A DNA stretch of 5,183 bases, from contig DYRK01000271.1 of NCBI GenBank assembly GCA_020718785.1, positions 2,565 through 7,747 of the forward strand. The letters are read 5' to 3'. This stretch comes from Desulfatirhabdium butyrativorans. Lineage in GTDB: Bacteria; Desulfobacterota; Desulfobacteria; Desulfobacterales; DYRK01. Position 1 is the stretch's first letter, and each line of letters opens with the position of its first letter. This document shows, piece by piece, positions 1 to 5,183 of the stretch. Below the pieces are notes generated by a model. It worked only from the letters and a program-made list of their open reading frames with translations. It ran no database searches and was not told where the DNA came from. The translations under genes and the position numbers were made by a program.

Positions 1-117
1 TCAAAATACTATCACTGCCCTATTGATTTCCTTTTGATTTATGGATAAAAGCTGAAACTGTCATCAGAGACAAAGGCGGACTGAAAACTATAAACTGAAA
101 AAAAGGAGAAACTGTAA

Positions 118-3100
118 ATGAACAGAAGAAGGAACAACTTTACGGAGTTCCGAAGCAGTACGATTTTTCGGATCATCGCCGTACTTTTGCTGGCATCAAC
201 GCCGGTCATGGCGCAGGATGTGCTGACAGCAGAACAAAGCAGCGGGTCTTATATTGCAGGGGCAGACCTGACTATCACGGCGAATATTACTTATTCCGAC
301 ACCCTGTCGGCATTGGGATTCGAGGTTAAGCTTCCGGAGGGCTGGACATACGTGCCGAATTCAGCAGCCGGAGACGGCAAACCCGCCGATGGACGCTTTG
401 TCCCCGCTACCGGGATAATAGAATTTTTCTGGATTAGTATCCCCGCAGACAAAGTAAATTTTACCTATAAAGTTCATGTTCCCGAATCAAGCATGTTACG
501 GCAGGAGATTACAGCACGTGTCCTCTATTGCCGCGCAACATGCGAAGAAATGATTCCAGACCCGCTTTATATAGAGGTTTCCGAGGATTCTTATACTCTG
601 ACCGCATCCCATGAGTCCGGCTTTTATGTACCCGGTTCTCCCCTGACCGTGAGCAATCAGATCACCTATACCGGCGGAGTTTCCGCGCTGGGCATACAGG
701 TCAATCTTCCGGATGGATGGACATACCTTTCGCATAGCGGAGACGGTTCCCCGGATAAAAGAGTTCTGGATAACGGAGACGTGGAATTTTTCTGGACAAC
801 CGTACCCTCCAGCCCGGTACGTTTTACCTATACGGTAAATGTTCCTTCGACAGAAACCCAGTCCCGTCAAATCAAATCTCTTGTGCTGTACCGAAGAACC
901 GCGGATGAAATCCAGAAAGATGTTCTTCCGAATCCGCTCTCTGTGAGCAAAGCAGTTTCAAACGGATACCTCAAAGGCAGTGTGACGCCCAAAGTGCCGA
1001 CCCTTATTACTACCGGCGCTGGCATTCAACTGACCACGCTTTCGGACGGAACATTCACAGTTCCTCACGAAGCCGGCACCTTTACCCTGACCGCAGAAGC
1101 CGAAGGCTATGAGCTTTACAGCAGTATCATTGATATCAGAGAGGGTCAGACCAGCGAGATCAGCATCATCCTTATTCCCTCTGCTCCGGATACCGAACCT
1201 GCGGCAGTTATCAAGTCTCCGGCCGGAGATCAGACCATTAATCAGGGACAGTCGCTGCTTTTTACCGGCGAAGCCCAAAGCGGAAACGCGCCTTTTTCAT
1301 ATTCGTGGAACTTTTCCGGAGGAGCGACCAACACCGGAACCAAAGATGCCGGAACGGTTTCGTTTTTCCGAAGCGGTATTTATCCGGTAACATTTACCGT
1401 CATTGACAATGACGGAGACAGAAGCACGGCAGCACTTACCGTTATTGTCAACAAGGTTGATACGAACCTCAAACCGGCTGCCGCAATAGCCTCTCCTGCT
1501 TCCGATATGACCGTCACTGTGGGCGAATCCCTTGATTTTCAGGGAACAGTCACAAGCGGGAACCCGCCTTTCCGATATTTCTGGGATTTTAAAGGAGGCG
1601 CGCAGAACTTCAATATCGAGGACCCGGGAAATGTGACTTTCCATACCCTCGGAACTTATCCGGTGCTTTTCAGTGTTTCCGATAATGAAGGCGATATGAG
1701 CAGCGCGTCTGTTACGGTAACGGTAAAGTCCGTGGTTCAGAACCTTAAACCGCTTGCAGATATTGCGTCTCCGTCTTCGGATATGGTTATTTACGAAGGC
1801 GGATCCCTTGATTTTCAGGGAACAGTGAGCGACGGGAATGCGCCTTTTACCTATCTGTGGAATTTCGGCGGCGCGGCTGCGGATATGAACGTGGAAGACC
1901 CCGGAAGCGTTGTTTTTTACAGCGAAGGGGTTTATATGATCACGTTTACCGTTGCCGAAGCAGATACTCCCGATGATAAATCCTCCAAATCGGTAGTTGT
2001 AACTGTAAAGAAAGCCGAAAACGATACCAAACCCGTGGTCTCCGTGACCTCTCCGCCCTCGGATATGACTATCAACGAAGGCGAATCCGTTGATTTCAAA
2101 GGGCTTGTCACAGACGGTAATGCACCCTTTGCCTATTCATGGGATTTCAGCGGCGCGGCTGCAAATTCCAATGAAGAAAATCCCGGAAGCGTGACTTTCC
2201 AGACCGCGGGAACTTATGCGGTCACTTTTGCTGTAACGGATGCAGACGGGGATGTAGCCGCAGCATCTGTCACCGTGACCGTGAAAAAGTCCGATTCCGA
2301 CACAAACCCTGCCGCGTTTATCATTTCTCCGCCTTCGGATATGACGATCAACGAAGGAGAAGCGGTGAATTTTCAGGGCGATGTGACAGAGGGCAACGCG
2401 CCTTTTACCTATATGTGGGATTTCAGCGGCGCATCCGCGGCTTCCAACTTGGAAGACCCCGGAACCTTGACTTTCCATAATGAGGGAGTTTATCCGGTCA
2501 CATTTACAGTTATTGACAATGACGGGGACAGCCATACCGCGTCCGTTACCGTCACGGTCAAAAAAGTCTATGATGATCTCTGGCCCGATGCCTATATTTC
2601 ATCTCCCGCGGCAGATATGAGCATTAACGAGGGAGAATCCGTCAATTTTCAGGGCGTGGTCATGAGCGGAAATGCGCCCTTCTTTTATTACTGGAATTTC
2701 GGCGGCGGCGCGGTGAACAGCAACGATGAAGACCCGGGACAGATTACTTTCCAGCAAGCCGGCGTCTATACGGTCACCTTCATGGTCAGCGATTTGGACG
2801 GCGATTCGGACAGCAATTCCGTGACAATCACGGTAAACAAAGTGATTCCGGACCTTCAGCCCAAAGCCGCGATAGTCTCTCCGCCCTCAATTATGACGGT
2901 CAATGAAGGCGAATCCGTTAATTTTCAGGGAGATGTCACGGACGGGAACGCGCCCTTTGCCTATCGCTGGGATTTTGACAATGCCGCGGCCGACGCATCT
3001 GTCGAAGACCCCGGTGATGTGACTTTCGAGAGCAAAGGCACTTATACCGTTGTCTTCAAAGTCACGGACAAGGACGGAGATACGGCTCAGGCTTCTGTAA

Positions 3101-4221
3101 TCATAACGGTCAAGTCGCCTGCTACTGATATGAAACCCATTGCCTCGATTGTCGCGCCGGTTTCGGATGTGACGATCACGGAAGGGGAATCCGTGAATTT
3201 CTACGGCAGTGTGATTTATGGAAATGCGCCCTTTGTCTATTCGTGGAATTTCAGCGGCGGTACTTCGGATTCCGATGTCGAGGATCCGGGTCAGGTTTAT
3301 TTTTACTCGGAAGGGGAATATCCGGTCACATTTACCGTAACGGACAAAGACGGAGACAAAGACAGCATCTCTCTGCGCGTCACGGTAAAACCCAGAGCGA
3401 TCAGCGGATATATGATTACCTCCGATCTGTGGATAGGAGCTGTCATCAATACGCTTGAAAAGGGCCGTATCGAAGCTGTATGGAAAAAGGGCGGCGAGGA
3501 CTGGACCGACGGAGGTCATCAGGTGATCTGGGGATATTTCTATGCCAGTCCTACGGATGTCAACTGGGGAAGCGCGCAGAATCCGGACCTGTTTGTGAAA
3601 ATCTGGTTCGACGCGAGCGGCCGCGTGGATGTCAATTACTTCCATGTCTCTGTCCCGAACATCGAAGTGTATTCGGATTATCCTTACAACGGCACGCCGG
3701 ATTGGCACGGAACTACCACGCTGGACACTCGTTACATCCGTCAGTATTATAATGATTACAACAATCCTGACGGCAAAGTGAACGGCATGGAAGAGAATAC
3801 CGAAGACGGCGTTGCGATTCAGGGTGAGCAATATCTCGCCAACGGTAATCCTGCCGGTTATGTCATCAGCGATCTTGATATGAGAATCGGCGCGATTCTC
3901 CGCACGGTTGAAAAAGGTCATATTGATGCGCTCTGGCGTCAGGGCGGAATCAGCACCACTGCCGGCGGACATCAGGTGGCATGGGGTCTTTTCTATGCAG
4001 ACCCGAATGTGGTCAACTGGGGAAGCGAGCAGAACCCGGATCTGTTCGTGAAAATCTGGTTCGACGCGAGCGGACGCGTGGATGTCAACTACTTCCATGT
4101 CTCTGTTCCCGAGATTGAGGTTTACTCCGATTTTCCCGCGAGTAATTCCTACGATCAGAAAGGAACGACGATCATGGCAGACAGATACATCCGGCATGAG
4201 TATTATCGGGAAGTGAGATAA
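118..4221 (+). CDS. Large secreted multi-PKD repeat protein, probable extracellular adhesin or structural protein
   Basis: The start is the ATG at 118, preceded by AAGGAG (103-108) at a 9-base spacing. Residues 1-32 form a Sec signal peptide: basic N-terminus (RRR), hydrophobic stretch IIAVLLLA (19-26), likely cleavage after VMA-32. Two Ig-like beta modules follow (35-159, 160-282; shared LPxGWTY, EFFW and FTYxVxVP), then a carboxypeptidase-regulatory-like module (283-354, SDGTFTVP, AEGYE). Eight PKD modules span 362-1091, each with a Y-x-W-[ND]-F motif and most with a DxDGD loop. Two copies of an unnamed module close the protein (1097-1246, 1247-1367; GGHQV, NPDLFVKIWFDASGRVDVNYFHVSVP). The only cysteines are C138 and C142. 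I see no enzymatic motif, LPXTG, PEP-CTERM or C-terminal membrane helix. PKD chains are known as rigid spacers in surface proteins, so adhesion or matrix structure is inferred, not shown. The last codons and the stop lie in an AGTGAGA repeat, so the C-terminus may have been altered. Confidence 0.93.
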   Translation: MNRRRNNFTEFRSSTIFRIIAVLLLASTPVMAQDVLTAEQSSGSYIAGADLTITANITYSDTLSALGFEVKLPEGWTYVPNSAAGDGKPADGRFVPATGIIEFFWISIPADKVNFTYKVHVPESSMLRQEITARVLYCRATCEEMIPDPLYIEVSEDSYTLTASHESGFYVPGSPLTVSNQITYTGGVSALGIQVNLPDGWTYLSHSGDGSPDKRVLDNGDVEFFWTTVPSSPVRFTYTVNVPSTETQSRQIKSLVLYRRTADEIQKDVLPNPLSVSKAVSNGYLKGSVTPKVPTLITTGAGIQLTTLSDGTFTVPHEAGTFTLTAEAEGYELYSSIIDIREGQTSEISIILIPSAPDTEPAAVIKSPAGDQTINQGQSLLFTGEAQSGNAPFSYSWNFSGGATNTGTKDAGTVSFFRSGIYPVTFTVIDNDGDRSTAALTVIVNKVDTNLKPAAAIASPASDMTVTVGESLDFQGTVTSGNPPFRYFWDFKGGAQNFNIEDPGNVTFHTLGTYPVLFSVSDNEGDMSSASVTVTVKSVVQNLKPLADIASPSSDMVIYEGGSLDFQGTVSDGNAPFTYLWNFGGAAADMNVEDPGSVVFYSEGVYMITFTVAEADTPDDKSSKSVVVTVKKAENDTKPVVSVTSPPSDMTINEGESVDFKGLVTDGNAPFAYSWDFSGAAANSNEENPGSVTFQTAGTYAVTFAVTDADGDVAAASVTVTVKKSDSDTNPAAFIISPPSDMTINEGEAVNFQGDVTEGNAPFTYMWDFSGASAASNLEDPGTLTFHNEGVYPVTFTVIDNDGDSHTASVTVTVKKVYDDLWPDAYISSPAADMSINEGESVNFQGVVMSGNAPFFYYWNFGGGAVNSNDEDPGQITFQQAGVYTVTFMVSDLDGDSDSNSVTITVNKVIPDLQPKAAIVSPPSIMTVNEGESVNFQGDVTDGNAPFAYRWDFDNAAADASVEDPGDVTFESKGTYTVVFKVTDKDGDTAQASVIITVKSPATDMKPIASIVAPVSDVTITEGESVNFYGSVIYGNAPFVYSWNFSGGTSDSDVEDPGQVYFYSEGEYPVTFTVTDKDGDKDSISLRVTVKPRAISGYMITSDLWIGAVINTLEKGRIEAVWKKGGEDWTDGGHQVIWGYFYASPTDVNWGSAQNPDLFVKIWFDASGRVDVNYFHVSVPNIEVYSDYPYNGTPDWHGTTTLDTRYIRQYYNDYNNPDGKVNGMEENTEDGVAIQGEQYLANGNPAGYVISDLDMRIGAILRTVEKGHIDALWRQGGISTTAGGHQVAWGLFYADPNVVNWGSEQNPDLFVKIWFDASGRVDVNYFHVSVPEIEVYSDFPASNSYDQKGTTIMADRYIRHEYYREVR
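220..963 (+). repeat. Duplicated N-terminal Ig-like module (two copies of about 125 residues)
   Basis: Copy 1 covers residues 35-159 (220-594) and copy 2 residues 160-282 (595-963). Shared signposts are LTA near the start, ITY, SALG, LP[ED]GWTY, EFFW, [ND]FTY or RFTY followed by xVxVP, VLY, and PxPL at the end. Copy 1 carries both of the protein's cysteines (C138, C142, CxxxC), where copy 2 has RRTAD in the same place. The pattern resembles beta-sandwich, DUF11-like modules in other large bacterial surface proteins; I cannot assign a specific family. Confidence 0.8.
964..1179 (+). other. Region coding a carboxypeptidase-regulatory-like (CarboxypepD_reg type) beta domain
   Basis: Residues 283-354 read as a single small beta-sandwich: a GYLKGSV opening strand, a T-rich central strand, then SDGTFTVPHEAGTFTLTAEAEGYE and a final strand ending EISIILIP. 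The order G-x-V, 'T-x-SDGTF', 'G-x-[FY]-x-L-x-A-x-A-x-GY' and a closing hydrophobic strand is typical of the carboxypeptidase regulatory-like fold, which usually has a structural rather than catalytic role. It sits between the N-terminal duplication and the PKD chain. Confidence 0.65.
1201..3390 (+). repeat. Eight tandem PKD-domain repeats, 276-bp period
   Basis: Each module opens after a proline (P361, P453, P545, P639, P731, P823, P915, P1007), giving spacings of 92, 92, 94, 92, 92, 92 and 92 residues. Units begin at 1201, 1477, 1753, 2035, 2311, 2587, 2863 and 3139. The common pattern is a short SP[PA]xxDMT strand, NEGESVxFQG, GNAPFxYxW[ND]F, EDPGxVTF, GxYxVTFxVxDxDGD and a closing VTVTVK. 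The canonical PKD WDFGDG is replaced by W[ND]FxG[GA]. Unit 3 alone is 6 bp longer and has lost the DxDGD loop (AEADTPDD, residues 613-620). PKD modules are known extracellular Ig-like folds, and the conserved acidic loops could bind calcium (inference). Confidence 0.92.
3406..4221 (+). repeat. Duplicated C-terminal module of about 150 residues, unnamed
   Basis: Copy 1 is residues 1097-1246 (including a linker rich in N, D, G and E) and copy 2 residues 1247-1367, offset by 150-151 residues. Shared features are GY-[MV]-I, IGA, EKGxI[DE]A[VL]W, GGHQVxWGxFYAxP, then a 33-residue core that differs at one position only, then EVYSD[YF]P, GTT and RYIR. Over that core (3559-3657 versus 4012-4110) the DNA differs at 8 of 99 positions, 7 of them silent. 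I do not recognise the module as a named family. It is aromatic-rich (W, Y, F), which would suit a beta-rich binding domain, but that is inference. Confidence 0.85.
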
Positions 4222-4274
4222 GTGAGAAATGAGAAGTGAGGAGTGAGAAATTAATATTCACTTCTCACTTTTCG
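4211..4274. repeat. AGTGAGAA-type intergenic palindrome (REP/MITE-like)
   Basis: The words AAGTGAGA (4211, 4220), GAAGTGAG (4233) and GAGTGAGAA (4241) run in tandem, followed by the inverted words TTCACTTCTCACTT (4257-4270). Bases 4230-4247 can pair with 4257-4274 in an 18-bp stem with four G-U pairs and a 9-base A/T loop (AAATTAATA). The motif starts inside the last codons of the large gene and includes its TAA stop (4219-4221). This composition resembles dispersed intergenic palindromes of some large bacterial genomes; copy number cannot be judged from one window. Confidence 0.7.
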
Positions 4275-4275
4275 A

Positions 4276-4311
4276 GGGCAGTTCCGTTTATCCGCGGGCT
4301 GCCCTTTTTTT
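4276..4311 (+). terminator. Rho-independent terminator of the large gene
   Basis: GGGCAG (4276-4281) pairs perfectly with CTGCCC (4299-4304). The stem can extend inward through CCG (4284-4286) with CGG (4295-4297). It is followed at once by seven T residues (4305-4311). It lies 55 bases after the stop of the large gene and just upstream of the DUF29-like gene, so it should separate the two transcripts. Confidence 0.9.
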
Positions 4312-4330
4312 ATTTCATGGCAGAGGAAAG

Positions 4331-4337
4331 AAAGGAG
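4331..4337 (+). promoter_or_regulatory. Shine-Dalgarno site that fixes the start of the DUF29-like gene
   Basis: AAAGGAG lies 9 bases before the ATG at 4347. The in-frame alternatives are worse: the ATG at 4317 directly follows the terminator T-tract with no purine-rich site, and the GTG at 4236 lies inside the palindrome upstream of the terminator. Confidence 0.85.
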
Positions 4338-4346
4338 TCATTCATC

Positions 4347-4787
4347 ATGGAAGAATTACTTGAACTCAGAACCTGCCTCGAACAGGGACGTTACACCGAG
4401 GCTATGACCCTGCTGGGGGAAATGGAAGAGATGAGCAAAGAGGATAAGATCAATAAAATTTGCAGGTTCGTGATTGTTCTCCTGCTCCATCTGATTAAAA
4501 AAGACGCTCAGAAAAAGACAACGCGCTTTTGGGAAGTTTCCATCCGGAACGCTGTCCGGGAAATCAGTCAAATCAATAAACGCAGAAAATCCGGAGGATA
4601 TTATCTGAGCGAAGAAGAATTGAGAGAGATCATCGAGGAAGTGTATGAGGCGGCTCTGGATAACGCCGCGCTCGAAGCCTTTGAAGGCTGCTATTCCGGC
4701 TCGGAACTTGCCGAAATGGTGGATAAGGAAAAGATCGGGAAAGAGGCATTGCAACTGATATTGGAAGGGCAGAGAAAAAAGAACTGA
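4347..4787 (+). CDS. DUF29-family-like small helical protein of unknown function
   Basis: This is a 146-residue protein from the ATG at 4347 (AAAGGAG upstream) to the TGA at 4785. It opens with MEELLELRTCLEQGRYTEA, an amphipathic helix pair, then LLGEMEEMSKEDK, a hydrophobic helix FVIVLLLHLIKK (41-52), a basic stretch leading to FWEVSIRNAVREI (61-73), NKRRKSGGYYLSEEEL (77-92), and an acidic helix through about 115. It has no signal peptide, and the hydrophobic helix is too short and too flanked by charge to be a clear membrane span, so it is likely cytoplasmic and all-helical. The LLLHLIKK ... W-x-x-SIRxAxxxI order matches my memory of DUF29 proteins, which are multi-copy in cyanobacteria and some deltaproteobacteria and have no established function. 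It stands alone behind a terminator; its promoter is not evident. The assignment to DUF29 is from remembered motifs. Confidence 0.85.
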   Translation: MEELLELRTCLEQGRYTEAMTLLGEMEEMSKEDKINKICRFVIVLLLHLIKKDAQKKTTRFWEVSIRNAVREISQINKRRKSGGYYLSEEELREIIEEVYEAALDNAALEAFEGCYSGSELAEMVDKEKIGKEALQLILEGQRKKN

Positions 4788-4840
4788 AGATATACCGTTT
4801 AATTCAAAATATCTCGTGCAGTTTTTTCAACTGTGGATGC

Positions 4841-4885
4841 AAAAGGGCTTTGTCTTACCTGTATGCCTATAGAAGCGACAAATCC
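4841..4885 (-). terminator. Possible weak terminator of the minus-strand gene
   Basis: Read on the minus strand, GGATTTGTC (4885-4877) can pair with GACAAAGCC (4854-4846) with one mismatch. A C and four T residues follow (4845-4841). The 22-base loop is long and includes the stop codon of the minus-strand gene. The T-run is short, so this is only a candidate. Confidence 0.3.
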
Positions 4886-5183
4886 GCCTTAGCTTGGGCA
4901 AAAGCTTTTGCAGCATTAGAAACTTCAGGATGCAATGTTTGGCGTTTCTGAAGAATTTCAGATTTAATTTGAGCAAGTTGTTCCGGGCCGGAAAGCAACG
5001 CTAGCTCAATGCGTATTTTGCTCGGATCATATTTTTGATTTAAGCGTGCCAAATCAGCCTGATCAATATCTTGTTTCGGATTAAAATTGAACTGTCTTTC
5101 TTTCTTGCGTCGCCATATTATCAAGTTATTAGAAGGTGTTTGAAAATTAGTACAACTAAATAAATTTTTGTTTACAGTAAAGA
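4867..5183 (-). CDS. Partial gene of unknown function, 3' end only
   Basis: The frame ends at TAG (4869-4867) and stays open to the right edge, giving 104 visible residues. A TTG at 5124 could give an 85-residue protein, but it lacks a Shine-Dalgarno and the frame continues upstream without a stop or any ATG or GTG, so the true start most likely lies outside the window. The visible part has a polar N-terminal stretch (FTVNKNLFSCTNFQTPSNN), a basic patch WRRKKER, then mostly helical, Q/A/K-rich sequence (DQADLARLNQKYDPSKIR, EQLAQIKSEILQKRQ, NAAKAFAQAKADL). I do not recognise a family. The DNA is visibly richer in A and T than the large gene. The gene converges on the DUF29-like gene with 79 bases between the stop codons. 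A decayed remnant is possible. Confidence 0.55.
   Translation of the reverse strand, partial: FTVNKNLFSCTNFQTPSNNLIIWRRKKERQFNFNPKQDIDQADLARLNQKYDPSKIRIELALLSGPEQLAQIKSEILQKRQTLHPEVSNAAKAFAQAKADLSLL

Noticed and set aside
23..94. Sigma-70 type promoter for the large gene (TTGATT with GATAAA, or TATAAA at 89-94)
   Set aside because: TTGATT and GATAAA are only 15 bases apart, and TATAAA has no -35 element at a suitable distance and lies almost on the Shine-Dalgarno. Neither pair is good enough to annotate.
1..117. Riboswitch or small RNA in the leader
   Set aside because: The leader has three AAACTG words (55, 92, 109) but no conserved riboswitch core or strong helix that I can identify.
496..2535. 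Several 93-132 codon frames within the large gene, on both strands
   Set aside because: All lie inside the large gene in other frames, lack ribosome binding sites worth noting and show no recognisable protein features.
1201..3390. CRISPR-like array
   Set aside because: The repeat is a 276-bp coding unit in frame throughout, with no short identical repeats separated by unique spacers.
2887..4197. Long open frame of 436 codons on the minus strand
   Set aside because: It is fully antisense to the PKD and C-terminal coding region. Its translation has no coherent domain and repeats with the PKD period, as expected for a shadow of a codon-biased repeat gene.
4236..4346. N-terminal extension of the DUF29-like gene from GTG 4236 or ATG 4317
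   Set aside because: The extension would translate through the palindrome and the terminator hairpin. The ATG at 4347 has a good Shine-Dalgarno, and MEELLELR looks like a natural family start.
4356..4754. Minus-strand frame of 132 codons opposite the DUF29-like gene
   Set aside because: The plus-strand frame has a Shine-Dalgarno and a family-like sequence; the antisense frame has neither.
4819..4833. Terminator hairpin CAGTT/AACTG after the DUF29-like gene
   Set aside because: The stem is 5 bp, A/T-leaning and lacks a T-tract on the plus strand.

Overview
The window carries one very large, complete gene for a secreted repeat protein (118-4221, + strand), one small complete gene that looks like a DUF29-family protein (4347-4787, + strand), and the 3' end of an unrecognised gene on the opposite strand that runs off the right edge (4867-5183, - strand). 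The style of the large protein points to a Gram-negative bacterium: a Sec signal peptide, no Gram-positive cell-wall anchor, and a chain of PKD modules with a WNFSGG-like motif. Together with the DUF29-type neighbour and the AGTGAGAA-type intergenic palindrome, it recalls multicellular or filamentous sulfate reducers (Desulfobacterota, e.g. Desulfonema-like genomes) or cyanobacteria. This taxonomic reading is inference from remembered family style, not from a search.

Layout: 1-117 is an A/T-rich leader ending in a clear Shine-Dalgarno. The 1367-residue protein is built almost wholly from duplicated modules: a signal peptide (1-32), two copies of a beta-rich Ig-like module (about 35-159 and 160-282), one carboxypeptidase-regulatory-like beta module (about 283-354), eight tandem PKD modules with a strict 92-residue period (about 362-1091), and two copies of an unnamed C-terminal module (about 1097-1246 and 1247-1367). 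It has no visible catalytic motif and no obvious surface anchor, so an adhesive or structural extracellular role is the natural inference.

The 3' end of this gene merges into a short repetitive palindrome built from AGTGAGAA words (4211-4274), which supplies the stop codon. A textbook intrinsic terminator follows at 4276-4311. The DUF29-like gene starts only 35 bases after the T-tract and has its own Shine-Dalgarno but no visible promoter after the terminator. The last 400 bases hold a 79-base convergent intergenic stretch and the AT-richer 3' part of a minus-strand gene. No RNA gene, CRISPR array, transposase or phage gene is visible. I found no clear sign of a new multi-gene system; the most unusual items are the module architecture, the nearly invariant core of the C-terminal duplication, and the palindrome-stop-terminator junction.
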